Assembly: GCA_003117195.1 (NCBI GenBank)
Contig: BDSI01000010.1
Span: 412,779-476,778 of the forward strand
Origin: Eudorina sp. 2006-703-Eu-15
Taxonomy: Eukaryota; Chlorophyta; Chlorophyceae; Chlamydomonadales; Volvocaceae
Direction of reading: 5' to 3'
Length of the DNA stretch: 64,000 bases
Position numbers and translations under genes: made by a program. This document shows positions 24,190 through 36,046 of this stretch, piece by piece. Each line of letters begins with the position of its first letter. The first letter of the stretch is position 1. Below the pieces are notes generated by a model. It searched no databases. It had not been told where the DNA came from and was given only the letters and a program-made list of their open reading frames with translations.

Positions 24190-25125
24190 GACCTTTCCCG
24201 ACCTTTCTCGCTGCCGGGAGCTGCAGATCTTCATGGGCAGTTGGCCAGAGTGGAACACTGCGACGTACGCGGCCGTGCTGCGGCTGTGCGTCTGGAGCTT
24301 CCCGTCCCAGCTGCGCCACCGCATCACGACGTTGAGGGTGGAAATCATCGATACGCAGGTTCCGGGGCCCCACCTCGCCCTCTCCTGCGTCCTCAGCTGC
24401 CTACCCGCGCTTAAGCATGTGGACCTGGGGGACATTCTTGGCGTCATAGATGCCGAGCCGCTGCAGCTCGAGCTCCTGTACGACACGCTCACAACGCTCC
24501 CCTGCCTGGAGTCGCTCTCGCACGCGGATGCGTACCCGGATATCGTTCGACGCCTTGACAAAAGCGGGCATAACAGAAGCTTCAAGCGCTTGACCCGTAT
24601 TGACATCAGCCAAGATGTTATCAAGGACCTGGCTAGCTTTGATCAGCTCAGCTTTTTGGAAGTTTCCGACTGCGACACCGAACCAGGCACGGCTCAGCTC
24701 CTGGACAACCTGCCGCCCCGCCTGGAGGAGCTGCGGCTGTACGACTTCAGCATCGATCTAAGATCCGGATTCATTACCAATGTTCGGTTCGAGTACGGCT
24801 ATGGGCACGGCCCTGCGGACCTGAACGAGATGCTGCGCCCGCTGCTTCGCTGCCGTGCGATGCCCCCGCGGCTCGCACGTCTCGCCTTCGTGGACTTGCC
24901 CGTGGCCGCGGAACTGCACAGCAACTCCCCTTTGGCCCAGATCCTCCGCCGCAGCGACGAGGTGAAGGTGGAGTTCATGTACCTCGAGCCGGGGGCGACG
25001 GCCGCGGCGATTGAGAGCTTCCTGCGGCCGTTGAGGGGCTGGCCCAGGAGATTCGAGTTCTCACTCGGCGACGAGTGCGATTACCTGAACGATCTCATCA
25101 ACAACAACAGCATCAGCAGCAGCAT

Positions 25126-25179
<54 letters not shown>

Positions 25180-26480
25180 CAATGTACCCCAGCCCGCCGC
25201 CGACGTCAGAGCCAGCGCCCGCATCTCTAGCGCAACGGCATGCGCCGCCGGGCCGTACCCAGGGCGGCAGCGAAAGCGGTGTAAAAGAGGCAGTGGGTCT
25301 CTGGAGATCGTGGCCGTCGAAGAGCCATCCAACAGGCACGGACCTGGATGCGGAGTCCAAGGCCAATTTTAACGTTGCCGTGGAGCGATTTCTCGCCGCT
25401 TGCAATCCGTCGGAATGCCAGGGCCCCGTCCCCCAAGCCCGCGGAGACGGCGCCGGCGGCACCGACAGCGAGCCAACCCACTTCCTGATCCTCAGCGGCC
25501 CACACGTCGCGGCGCTGGCTCCGAACCCCGGGGCGCTACCCAGATGGCTGCGAGGCCTGTGGGAACGGGCCAAGCAAGGGGTCACAGTGAGCGGCATGTG
25601 GTCGGGCGGCGGTTCCTGTTTGGTGCTCCCGGAGCAGGGTGCCGTGCTGGTGTGCTTCACCCGCGATAAATGGCTGGTGGCGTTCGCAGACGCGGTCACA
25701 GCGGCCGCCGCGACGACGCCGGCACCGGGGTCCTCGGCGGCGGCGGTACAGGTGGCCCAGGTGTCAGTGGCCCGCCTTGGAGGCAAATACGCAGACGATG
25801 TCCAGCGCGTTTGGGGCTACTTCGCTACGTCGCTTTCGGCCGAAGGGCGGCTTGGCGGTGAAGCCACCGGCAAGCGCGGGGGCGGGGAGGGGCAGGAGAC
25901 GAGCAGCGCCGTCCGGCCGTGTCGTAGGAAGAGCGTTCGGGCCGGTGGACATGTGCACGACATGCCGTACAAGCCTTCTGAGTGGTGCGGATTCCGATTA
26001 AGTTGGATTGGGTTGTGCGGTTGTGCCGTGCCTAAGGAACGGCCCTGACACCGTTGGGGTTTGGGTTGAGGCGGGTGCGAGCGACTGAGCGGCCCCAACC
26101 CTCATGTGCCTCATGTGGCCGCTCGTTGGGGCGCTGGGGTACGAATGTGAGCGCATTCTGAGTGTCGTACTTCGCTTCCGTACGCATTCCTATACGACAC
26201 ACCCACCGAAGGAATCGCACACTGGCCCCGCAGTTGGTTCAGCGGCTGTGGGCCGAGGTGTGCGGCAGCACCGCTGAGCACCCCAGCTGCGGCGGCGGTG
26301 TTGCCGGCGATGGCAAAGACGCCGGTTACGTCAGCGCCCGATGCAGCCGCGACGGCGGCCGCAGCGGCGTCATTGACGCGCGACGTCTGACCGCGCGGTT
26401 GAGCTTGCTGGTGCGGCTGGGACGGAGAGCAGTCCATGGAGATGATCAAGCGGATTGTCATCTTGACCTGAGCGAACCTG
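24190..26480 (+). pseudogene. F-box-like/leucine-rich family copy D, 5'-truncated and frameshifted
   Basis: Homology to copies F and G starts abruptly at about 24193 (PDLSRCREL). The F-box-like first 60 or so residues are missing and are replaced by unrelated sequence next to a retroelement 3' end. Leucine-rich segments follow (LPCLESLSHADAYPD, NLPPRLEELRLYDFSIDLRS). A (CAG)n expansion at about 25105-25180 replaces the segment that reads VPWHGVPF in F, and the frame shifts across it. The C-terminal module is present (ILSGPHVAALAPNP, then VLPEQGAVLVCF). The family donor site after FNQ is lost. The exon 2 homology (LVQRLWAEVCGS from about 26230) is frameshifted again near the motif matching LLVRVGEQF. 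This is clearly a decayed copy, though a truncated transcript cannot be excluded. Confidence 0.75.
25105..25181. repeat. (CAG)n microsatellite within copy D
   Basis: About 25 triplets of CAG with ATC and AAC interruptions. It reads as poly-Ser upstream and as poly-Ala in the frame used downstream. Confidence 0.9.
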
Positions 26481-26652
26481 GGACGCATCGGCCGGTCCCC
26501 TCACATCCGACCCACGGGTCTGTTATCGGCATTGCGCCGCACGCGGGGAGCTCAAGCGGCTGAAGCTGCTGGGGGTGGCTGGGTGCCGCAGCGCCGTTGC
26601 TTGGGACCGTGAGCCCACCTCGCTGCATTCGGGATGGCACCTGGGTGCGGTA

Positions 26653-26722
26653 TGTATGGATGAATGAATGAACGTTACAGCGGACCCCAGAAGGGATCAA
26701 CGGTGTATACCTACCAGGGCAT
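26653..26722 (-). repeat. Retroelement 3' end with (TGAA)n tail
   Basis: Plus-strand reading is GGATGAATGAATGAACGTTA, then CAGCGGACCCCAGAAGGG and GTATACC. It belongs to the same family as 23826-23895 and 28228-28295. Confidence 0.8.
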
Positions 26723-27269
26723 ATGTGTGTTTGGAGGGGGGGTAAGGATTGGGGAACCGATGGGGGGGGCCGGGACGGGTGCAATCGGTGGTTGGGACTA
26801 CCGTGTGCCGCGTCGGTGTGTCGTGTTTGTGGACGTGGTCGCCTTCGGTGCCGATCTGGGGCCTCCCTTACCCACGGGCCCCACATCCGGTGTGTTATAA
26901 CCGGTACGCAAGCCATGCGTGCGGTACATGCATGACAGGGGCATAGCTAAGCCCCGACAATGCCCGTCTGCCGCACAACATCCCTTGCCTCAGCCCGTAA
27001 TAACACAATTTGTTGGATACGTAGTTGGGCTGCGGGCGAACGACGAGCCGTGTAGGTCAGCGCCCGAGGCTGACGTCGTCGCGTCTGCCAGCTGGCGCTG
27101 GTCGGCTGCCCGGGTCACTCGGACGCACGCCACAGTGTTTAGAAATGCAACACACGCCACAGTGTTGTGCGCGCGTGCGACGTGCGCGGCGATGGTCGGT
27201 GCAGACCCGCCTGCGTGCTACCCTACTGTAGTCAGTGTTGCCGCCGACGATGATTTACCGTAACAGTAG

Positions 27270-28295
27270 TACAGTGACGCGGTGTGGATGCGGGGGATAC
27301 CCAGCGGAAGGCGGGGGGTCAGAGACACCCCGACAGCACCATTTCTGGTCATGCCGAGTGGCCCAGGCGGTGGTGGGTCAGTTGGAAGCGCGCCTAGGGG
27401 CACGGATACGGAGGCCGCAGGTCTGGCTGGCGGAACCCCCGCCACCCGTGGAGCAAGTTGTTTGGGATGTGGTGGTGTTGGCCGCGATTGCGGCCATGGA
27501 GACTGGTCGCCGATTCATGGCGGCCACCCTGCGTCGGTCAGCACCTGGTCAGGGTCAGACGATCCGGCCGGGACCGATATTGGCAGAACAAGGGGAGCGG
27601 CGCGCAGTCGCTGACTTTTGGGGGCGCCTCCACGGGTTCGCCCAGTTGGGGCTCCCGAGACGGGGTTGGAGCTCAGTGGGCCCTTTCCACCCTTTCTTGA
27701 AAGTGGCGGGGGGAGTCCTGCGATGTGCGGGACCTGCTCCTGAAGAAGGATGAGGTGCGGGTTCCCCGCCCTCTGTCTGTTTATCGTCGGGCTCTCCGAA
27801 CCGGGGTTCAAGTTGGGGACCGGGCCTACCCTCAGATTGGGGTGGAGGTTGGGCTCCCGTTGGCATTTTGGTGTTTTGGCCAAGTTATTTCTTATGATGC
27901 GGGTTACCCCACTAGCGGTCGCTGGGCAGTGTCACGAGCCAGGCGTGGGCCTTCCAAGACCTCGAGAGGGTGCTGCGTTGGGTGCCTCAGAGGTGGTGGT
28001 AGCTGGGTAATGGGGTGCCTGTGTGGGCGACCTCCCCTGTGCTTGGCTTTATCCACTTCTGGGGATTATGCCCGCTGCTGTGCCTATCCCTTTGGTAGTG
28101 TTGCCCCGCTGCGCGCCTCTGCTTGCTTCGGTGTCTGACTGGTTGGGGTTATGGCCCGGTGTGTTTTCTTTGGGTGCGGCGTTGTGGTGTGGAGGTGACC
28201 TGCCGCCTTGGCGGTGGGGCCTACTGGGGCTTGCTCTGGTATACACCGATGATCCCGTTGGGGTCCGCTGTAACATTCATTCATTCAGTAGTACA
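27270..28295 (+). mobile_element. L1-like non-LTR retrotransposon, 5'-truncated 3' end
   Basis: From about 27270 to 27753 it encodes the ORF2 C-terminus: RCGCGGYPAEGG, HHFWSCRVAQAVVGQLEARL, VWLAEPPPPVEQVVWDVV and GWSSVGPFHPFLK, ending in APEEG. This matches the minus-strand fragment at 2936-3495 motif for motif. A 3' UTR of about 540 bp follows and ends in GGTATACACCGATGATCCCG, then TTGGGGTCCGCTGTAAC and CATTCATTCATTC. This copy defines the 3' terminus seen alone at many other places in the window. No reverse transcriptase remains, so it cannot move by itself. Confidence 0.82.
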
Positions 28296-28309
28296 GTACA
28301 GTCAACATG

Positions 28310-28800
28310 ACATTGAACGCGAGCACGGCGTGCGCGTCCGGGCAGGATAGGGAAAGAACAAGAACAAGCGCGAAAGCAGCAGGCATCGATGCAACAATGG
28401 GGCCTAATGGAGGACACGCAACGCCATGCAAGCAGAGACTGCAGAGGTGCTAGGGCGTAATGAGGCGTGCACGCGATAGTTGAGCAGGCGGCAAGCAATT
28501 TCATTTGTAGTGATAATGGAAGCTGTTGGAAGTGACGTGGGTCTGTGGCACGTGATCACCACATCCGGGGTGTGTATGCTCTCGGGTAAGTACGACAGCG
28601 GCCCGAGAGGTTCGGGGAACGGGTACGACAACCGGTCAGGCTGGGTACCACTGTATTGGTCAACCCTGTGTTGTATGTATGGACCATGTCTGAAGTGACG
28701 TGTAGGGCGCTGCGCGGGTCGAGTGGGGGTTGGCGTGTGTTGGAGAGTGGCCCGCCCGAGCCGAGTGCGTTTGACCAGGTGTAGCATTTTGCGATACCCA
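28310..28800 (+). repeat. Repeat of about 490 bp of unknown class, copy 1
   Basis: Contains GGATAGGGAAAGAACAAGAA, TAATGGAAGCTGTTGGA, GTGGCACGTGATCACCACAT and CCCGAGCCGAGTGCGTTTGA. A second copy in the same orientation lies at about 36755-37290, with a 100-bp insertion. A fragment in opposite orientation lies at about 32373-32415. No coding motif was found. Confidence 0.65.
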
Positions 28801-28852
28801 GCCCATATGAGGCTAGTAAGCCCACATGAGGCAAGTCTGGTAAACCCTTTTT

Positions 28853-29110
28853 TCAGGCAAGTCGGGTCACCTGATGCGACTCGATGTCAGCGTTCGCGCC
28901 GGCGGCCATCCTACCGCACGAGATGACACAAGTCGCACAGGGACCTAGTCGCGCTGATGCGCGGACTGCCATGCGCACTGATGGACCCGTCAGCCCCCGC
29001 GGGACCCGGTCCGGCATCGCGCGCAGAGCGGCTGCAGCGGCCCGCGCCTCTTGACGGCTGCCGTTGACGCCGACGGTGGCGACCCAGTAACCCTCAGACC
29101 GTGAACCCAC
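28853..29110 (-). other. Conserved anonymous reading frame downstream of copy E
   Basis: Encodes GYWVATVGVNGSRQEARAAA, then LRAMPDRVPRGLTGPS and ASARLGPCATCVISCGRMAA. The same frame occurs downstream of F (about 36047-36285) and G (about 41162-41400). I do not recognise it. It may be an exon of a small gene or transposon carried along by the duplications. Confidence 0.35.
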
Positions 29111-29282
29111 TTACACATCGAGCACCCATCATTTGGGTTCCTCGCACTCATGTAGCCCCCCATGGCACCCCCCGTAGCACCCCGTCAGCTATCAGGTCGA
29201 ATGCCTCAACCACCTCTACATGCTCTTCGACTGCGACCGGACAACATGGCAATCCTGGCGCCCTCCACCAACACATACATGA

Positions 29283-29336
29283 CATGGTATACAATTAATC
29301 CCTTTGGCGTCCGCTGTAACGTTCATTTATTCATAC
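29283..29336 (+). repeat. Retroelement 3' end
   Basis: Contains TGGTATACAATTAATCCC, then GTCCGCTGTAACGTTCATTT. Same 3'-end family as at 28228-28295. Confidence 0.7.
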
Positions 29337-29345
29337 ATGACATGA

Positions 29346-29392
29346 AACACCCTTTTAGCTGGATTGCCCGCCAATCCAGCTAATAGGGGGTT
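29346..29392. repeat. Palindrome TAGCTGGATTGCC, copy 1
   Basis: TTTTAGCTGGATTGCC followed at once by CGCCAATCCAGCTAATAGG forms an inverted repeat with a very short loop. The same palindrome lies at 35818-35857 and 40930-40970. Confidence 0.8.
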
Positions 29393-29967
29393 CCATGTCC
29401 AGCTAATAGGTTGCTCCCGCCATACACACGTGTGCTCATGGACTTCCACCATCACGCACACGGCAACCCACTGATGACGCCGCTCCCGACGCGACCCACA
29501 TTTCATGCCATGGAAATGCCGAGTTCAATCGTCCTGCGTTTCGTCCTGCGTCAAACTGTATCCACACGTCCACAATCCCATCGGCTAGCTTGTCGCATGG
29601 GTCGACGCAGCCGCTCCGTGTTTGCGATACAGGGTCGTCGACACACTGCCCACTCCTGGCGAAGCACCAACGGCCCGCAAGGCGAGAAGACTGGCGCGAC
29701 TAGTGGATCCGGGATGTAGCACCCAGCGAAGAGCGGGCCCGGCCGTAATACCCCAAGCACACGTCACGCCAAGAATCGGCGTCCCACACAACGCCAGTTG
29801 CTATAGCTTGCGCCCCGCGCGTTGCAATGCGATCAGAGACCCACGGGTCGGAGATGCGGATCCCGGCCGACGCGCCTCCTAGTCCATTCCGTGGTGCAAG
29901 ATGACAATCCGCTTGACGATCTCCACGGACTGCTCTCCCAGCCGCACCAGCAAGCTCAACCACGCAG

Positions 29968-32025
29968 TCACACGCCGCGCGTCAATGACGCCGCTGCGGC
30001 CGCCGTCGCGGCTGCCTCGGCCTCGGGCGCTGACGTGGCCGGCGTCGTTGCCATCGCGGGCGACACCGCCGCCGCGGTTGAGGTGCTGCCGCACACCTCG
30101 GCCCACAGCCGCTGAACCAACTGCGGGGCCAGTGTGCGATTCCTTCAGTGGGTGTGTCGTATAGGAATGCGTAGGGAGGCGAAGTACCACACTCCGGATG
30201 CGCTCGCATTCGCACCCCAGCGCCCCAACGAGCGGCCACATGAGGCACATGAGGGTTGGGGCCGCTCAGTCGCTCGCACCCGCCTCAACCCAAACCCCAA
30301 CGGTGTCAGGGTCGTTAGGCACGGCACAACCGCACAACCCAATCCAACTTAACCGGATTCTGCACCACTCAGAAGGCTTGTACGGCATGTCGTGCACATG
30401 TCCACCGGCTCGAACGCTTCCTACGACACGGCCTGTCGAGCTGCTCGTCTCTTACCCCTCCTCCCCCCGCGCTTGCCGGTGGCGGGACCGCCAAGCCGCC
30501 CGCCGGCCCGCCATTAACAAAAGCGACGCACCTGGTTAAAGATGTAGCCGCAAACGCCCGAGACGTGGTCTTGGTGTCTGGACTCGCCGCGCCGGATCGG
30601 CACCTGGGTCACCTGTACCGCCGGCGCCTGCGACCCCGCCGCCCGCATCTTCGCAGCGGCCGCAATGACCACTTTCGCAAACCCAGCTAGCACCTCTAGG
30701 CCGAAGAAGCACACCAGCACAGCACGTTGCTCCAGCAGCGCCACAAAGGTGCCGACCATCCACATGAAGGCCCCCGTGAATCGGTGCGTGGTCTGCTGCC
30801 ACAGGTCCCGCAGCCACTCGTCTAGCGCCCCCGGGTTCGGAGCCAGCGCCGCGACGTGTGGGCCGCTCAGCGGGGTCAAAGCGTCGTCGAGCACGCCGCA
30901 GCCGCCGTCGCTGGTGTTGCCCTCCTGGCGGGCTTTTTGGATGGGGCCCGTGTACTTGAGCGGATGGCCAGCTGCGAGGAAGCGTTCCAGGGTGCTGCTC
31001 ATGACGGCTTTGGACTCCGCCCCCGTCGCCCCCGGCTCTAGGACCATGCAATCCACCTTCACCTCATCGCTGCGGCGGAGGATCTCGGCCAAAGGGGAGT
31101 CGCTGGGCAGGTCCGCGGCCACGGGCAAGTCCACGAAGGCGAGACGTGCGAGCCGCGGGGGCATCGCACGGCAGTGAAGCAGCGAGCGCAGCATCTCGTT
31201 CAGGTCCGCATCATAGGATTCGTCGAACCGCACGTGGGTGATGAACCCGGAGCTTAGGGTGAGGCTGCAGCGGCGCAGAAACAGCTCCTCCAGGCGGGGC
31301 GGCAGGTTGTCCAGGAGCTGAGCTACGAGCGCCCCCGGGACGTCGGTGAAGCCGCCGATTCGCAGGTGTCTCAGCTGCTCGAAACTTGCCAGGTTCTTGC
31401 ATACATCTGGTGAAAGTCCCTTCGTGCCGCGGCTGGCCAGGCGCTTCAAGCTTCTGTTGTGGCCGCTTCTGACAAGGTGCCTGACGTCTCCCAGGTCAGG
31501 TACCGAGAGCGACTCCAGGCAGGGGAGCGCTGTGAGCGTGTCGTATAGGAGTTCCAGCTGCAGCGGCTCGTCTCTGGCGCGAGGAATTCGCGATAGATGC
31601 ACATGCGTAAGCGCGGGAAGACAGCTGAGGGCGCCGGCGAGAGCGATGTGAGGCCCCGGAACCTTCTTTTCGATGTATTCCACCCTCAATGTCGTAATCC
31701 GGTCGCGCAGCTGAGACGGGAAGCTCCGGACGCACATCCTCAGCACGGCTGCGTACGTCGTTGACTTCCACTTCGGCAAATCCCGAATGCGGATCTTCAG
31801 CTCCCGGCAGCGAGGAAGGTCGGGTGGAGGCTGTCCAACGTTAAGCAGCTCCTGGTGTGTGGGGCTCAGCGCAAGCCTGAACACTTGCAACGCGCCGTCG
31901 ATGAAATCTCGAAATGCTTTGCAAACCAGGCGAACTTTGTAGACATCAGAATGGCGACGAAACTCCTTGAGCAAGGGGTCACGAGCAGGGGCGCTGAGCT
32001 CGCGAAGAACGGTTTCAAGTGACAT
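29968..32025 (-). CDS. F-box-like/leucine-rich family protein, copy E (shortened; possibly decaying)
   Basis: Exon 1 is 32025-30532 (donor GTGCGT) and exon 2 is 30120-29968 (acceptor CCCCGCAG), phase 0, about 548 aa. The chosen start (MSLETVLRELSAPARD) matches F and G. F-box-like and leucine-rich regions are intact (SLSVPDLGDVRHLV, LPPRLEELFLRRCSL). The segment from ASAIESFLRPM to the Ala-rich linker, present in F and G, is absent; the frame rejoins at ESKAVMSSTLERF, so this is an in-frame internal deletion. The module GPHVAALAPNP / LEQRAVLVCFF is kept. Exon 2 begins LVQRLWAEVCGS but is out of frame with the conserved tail (VIDARRVTA...) and stops early after SLTRGV. Arranged head to head with F as an inverted duplicate. 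It could be a functional short form or an early pseudogene. Confidence 0.65.
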
Positions 32026-32039
32026 CTTAGATTGAACAG

Positions 32040-32689
32040 CTATTTGAGTATTGTAGGCAGACGTTATCGAAAACTCCCACAAAAGCAGCCGCCGCTGGTC
32101 TACGAGTTACCAAAAACAAACTCAATAGGGGAGATACGTAATGTGTCTTATACAGAAAGACTTTCGCATACTAATTATGCTTGGCAGCATGGCAAGGAGG
32201 CAACCACCAATCGTCCAACTGTCAACCGTCGTGGTACACGAACCGAGGGCCATCATTGCCATTTGCCAAGTTACAAGCTTCGTGAAGTCTTCCTTTCTTG
32301 ATGTCCAGCGAAATCAAAAGGACAGCTGGGATAGCTCTGGTGGCCGGAACGTCGGTGCACGCACAGATGGGTGTCGCAAAATGCTAAATCTAGTCAAACA
32401 CACTCGGCTCGGGCGGAGCACTATGGCAATGATGGCCCTCGGTTCGAGTACCACGACGGCTGACGGGTCCAAGGCTTTGGCGTTCGGCTAGCTTCGTCCT
32501 TCAATTTCTGGACGGTTGGTAGTTGCGTCCCTGCCGTGTTGCCAAGGATCATTTTCATACGAAACTCTATCTGTGCAGGACACAATAATTATCTCGCCTA
32601 TTTAGATCACTTGTCGGAATTCGTAGACCAGCGGCGGAGACAATCTGCTTTGCTCTGCCTACAATACTCGAATAGCTGCTCAAAATAAT
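32040..32689. promoter_or_regulatory. Shared intergenic region between divergent copies E and F
   Basis: About 660 bp separate the two start codons, so promoters of both genes must lie here if they are expressed. The region is partly self-complementary and contains a fragment of the repeat also found at 28310 and 36755. No clear TATA box or binding motif was identified; the call rests on position only. Confidence 0.35.
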
Positions 32690-35244
32690 ATGTCACTTGA
32701 AACCGTTCTTCGCGAGCTCAGCGTCCCTGCTCGTGACCTCTTGCTCCAGGAGTTGCGTCGCCACTCCGATGTCTACAAAGTTCGCCTGGTTTGCAAAGCA
32801 TTTCGGGATTTCATAGACGGCGCGTTGCAAGTTTTCAAGCTTGCGCCCAGCCCCACACACCAGGAGCTGCTCTGCGCTGGACAGCCTCCCCCCGACCTTC
32901 CTCGCTGCCGGGAGCTGAAGATCCGCATTCGGGATTTGCCGAAGTGGACCTCAACGACGTACGCAACCGTGCTGAGGATGTGCGTCCGGAGCTTCCCGGC
33001 TCAGCTGCGCGACCGCATTACGACATTGAGGGTGGAATACATCGAAAAGAAGGTTCCGGGGCCTCACATCGCTCTCGCCGGCGCCCTCAGCTGTCTACCC
33101 GCGCTTACGCATGTGCATCTGGAGCAAATTTCTCGCGCCAAGGACGAGCCGCTGCAGCTGGAACTCCTATACGACACGCTCACAACGCTCCCCTGCCTGG
33201 AGTCGCTCTCGGTACCTGACCTGGGAGTCGTCAGGCACCTTGTCAGAAGCGGCCACAAAAGAAGCTTGAAGCGCCTGGCCAGCCGCGGCACAAAGGGACT
33301 TTCGCCAGATGTATGCAAGAACCTGGCAAGTTTCGAACAGCTTAGAGACCTGCAAATCGGCGGCTTCACCTACGTCCCGGCGGCGCTCGTAGCTCAGCTC
33401 CTGGACAACCTGCCGCCCCGCCTGGAGGAGCTGCGGCTGTACCCCTGCAACCTCACCCTAAGCTCCGGATTCATTACCAACGTGCGGTTCGACGAATCCT
33501 ATGATGCGGACCTCAACGAGATGCTGCGCTCGCTGCTTCACTGCCCTGCGATGCCCCCGCGGCTCGCACGTCTCGCCTTCGACGACCTGTACGTGGCCGC
33601 GGACCTGCCCAGCGACTCCCCTTTGGCCGAGATCCTCCGCCGCAGCGATGAGGTGAAGGTGGAGTGCATGGTCCTAGAGCCGGGGGCGACTGCTTCGGCG
33701 ATTGAGAGCTTCCTGCGGCCGATGAAGGGCTGGCCCAGGACGTTCAAGTTCTCACTCGGCGACGAGTGCGATTACCTGTACGATCTGTATGTTCCCTGGC
33801 ATGGGGTCCCGTTCACGGCCGCGGGCAGCAGCACGCCAGCGCCACCCACCGGCGCCCCGTCGTCGCTTCACCCGCCGTCTCCATCAGCAGCAGCTGCAGC
33901 AGCAGCAGCGCGCCCCGGCCTGCCACCGCGCAAGGCTGTGAAGGCCGAAGACCGCTTTGGAAAGGGGTCGCTGGACGACTGCCTTCGAACGGATCTCGAG
34001 GCGGACCTGGAGGCGGAGTCCAAAGCCATTATCAGCGGCACCCTGGAACGCTTCGTCGCAGCTGGCCATCCGCTCAAGTACACGGGCCCCATCCAGAAAG
34101 CCCGCCAGAAGGGCAACACCAGCGACGGCGGCTGCGGCGTGCTCGACGACGAGCTGACCGCGGCTTTGATCCTGAGCGGCCCACACGTCGCGGCGCTGGC
34201 GCCGAACCCCAGCGACCTAAACGAATGGATGCGGGGCCTGTGGGAGCAGACCACGCAGCGATTTACGGGGGGCTTCATGTGGATGGTCTGCACCTTTGTG
34301 GCGCTCCCGGAGCAGGGGGCTGTGCTGGTGTGCTTCTTTAGCCCGAAAGTGTTAGCTGGGTTCGCAAAAGTGGTCATTGCGGCCGCTGCGAAGATGCGGG
34401 CGGCGGGGTCGCAGGCGCCGGCGGTACAGGTAACCCAGGTTCCGATCCCGCGCGGCGAGTCCAGACACCAAGACCACATCTCGGGCGTTTGCGGCTACAT
34501 CTTTAACCAGGTGCGTCACTTTTGTCAAGGGTGGGCCGGCGGGCGGCTTGGCGGTCCCGCCACTGGCAAGCGCGGGGCGAGGAGGGGTAAGAGACGAGCA
34601 GCTCGACCGGCCGTGTCGTCGGAAGCGTTCGGGCCTGTTGACATGTGCACGACATGCCGCACAAGCCTTCTTGAATGGTGCAGGTTGTGGTTTAGTTGGA
34701 TTGGGTTGTGCGGTTTTGCCGTACCTGATGTGCCTCATGTAGCCGCACGTTGGGATGCTGGGGTGCGAATGCGAGCGCATCCGGAGTGTCGTACTTTGCC
34801 TCCGTACGCGTGACTGGACGACACACCCACGGAAGTTGTCGCATGCTGCCCCCGCAGTTGGTTGAGCGGCTGTGGGCCGAGGTGTGCGACAGCCCCGCTG
34901 AGCACCCCAGCTGCGGCGGTGGTGTTGCCAGCGATGGCAGCAGCAGCGGCACCAGCGACGGCGGCGGCGGCGGCTGCAGCAGCGGCGGCGGCGCCAGCGA
35001 GGGCGTCCAACCCAGCAGCGGCGGCAGCGGCGGCAGCGGCGACGGCGTCCAACCCGGCAGCGGCGGCAGCAGCCGCACCAGCGACGGCGTCAAACCCAGT
35101 AGCGGCGGCACCAGCGACGGAAGCGGCAGCGGCGTCATTGACGCGCGACGTGTGACTGCGCGGTTGAGCTTGCTTGTGCGGGTAGGAGAGCAGTTCGTGG
35201 AGATCATCAAGCGGATTGTCCACTTGCACCACGCATTTGGCTAG
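32690..35244 (+). CDS. F-box-like/leucine-rich family protein, copy F (intact, two exons)
   Basis: Exon 1 is 32690-34510 (donor GTGCGT) and exon 2 is 34858-35244 (acceptor CCCCGCAG), phase 0, 735 aa. Residues 1-45 are F-box-like (VLRELSVPARDLLLQELRR, then VRLVCKAFRDFIDG). Leucine-rich repeats run to about 340 (LPALTHVHLEQI, LPCLESLSVPDLGVVRHLV, LPPRLEELRLYPCNLTL). A Pro/Ala-rich linker follows. The C-terminal module is LILSGPHVAALAPNP at about 491, LPEQGAVLVCFF at about 540 and VQVTQVPI at about 578. Exon 2 encodes LVERLWAEVCDSPAEHPSC, a Ser/Gly-rich repeat with 14-residue units (GVQPSSGGSGG type), and ends VIDARRVTARLSLLVRVGEQ plus 14 more residues to LHHAFG. No signal peptide. If intron 1 is retained, the frame stays open for about 100 codons. 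Function unknown; a ubiquitin-ligase adaptor is an inference from the F-box-like region. Confidence 0.8.
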
Positions 35245-35817
35245 GGGCGCGTCGGCGGGGATCCGCATCTCCGACCCGCGGGTCTCTTATCGGCATTGCA
35301 ACGCGCGGGGCTCAAGCTACAGCAACTGGCCTTGCGCAGGACGCCGATTCTTGGCGTGAAGTGTGCTTGGGGGATTACGGCCGGGCCCGCTCTTCGCTGG
35401 GTGCTACCCCCCGGATCCACTAGTCGCGCCAGTCTTCTCGCTTCACGGGCCGTTGGCGCTTTGCCAGGGCTGGGTAGTGTTTCTTAGGCAGGCAGAACAG
35501 GAGTGCGTGACGTGCGAGGGGCCGAGTGGCGCCAGGAGTGGGTGTGTCGATCAACGACCGTGTATCGCAAACATGGAGCACGTGCGTCGACCCACGCGAC
35601 CAGCTAGCTGATCGGATTGTGGACGTGTGGATACATTTCGACTCGGGGCGACGGAATCCGACGATTCCATGGCATGAAATGTGGGTCGCGTCGGGAGCGG
35701 CGTCATCAGTGGGTTGCCGTGTGCGTGATGGTGGAAGTCCATGAGCACACGTGTGTATGGCGGGAGCAACCTATTAGCTGGACATGGAACACCCTAATAG
35801 CTGGACATGGAACAACC

Positions 35818-35857
35818 TATTAGCTGGATTGCCCCGGCAATCCAGCTAATAGGGGGT
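35818..35857. repeat. Palindrome TAGCTGGATTGCC, copy 2
   Basis: CTATTAGCTGGATTGCC and GGCAATCCAGCTAATAG are perfect inverted arms separated by CC. It is preceded by two direct copies of the unit TAGCTGGACATGGAAC. Confidence 0.85.
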
Positions 35858-36046
35858 TCCATGTCATGTATGTGTCGGGGGGATGTCAGGATTGCCATGT
35901 TGTCCGGTCGCAGTCCAAGAGCATGTAGGGGTGGCCGAGGCATTCGAGAGTCGACCCGATAGCTAGCGGGGGGCACTACGGGAGGGGTGCTGTGGGGGGC
36001 ACCATAAGTGTATTTAGAGAGGAACTCGAATGATGATTGTTCCATG

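Noticed and set aside
23879..24190. N-terminal extension of copy D as a real alternative first exon
   Set aside because: It has no similarity to other copies and begins inside a retroelement 3' end; it is more simply explained as inserted sequence.
34511..34813. Read-through end of copy F (and the same in G) as the true C-terminus
   Set aside because: A good GT-AG intron with phase 0 leads to an exon 2 conserved in A, B, C, F, G and H; the open intron frame is probably incidental, though intron retention remains possible.
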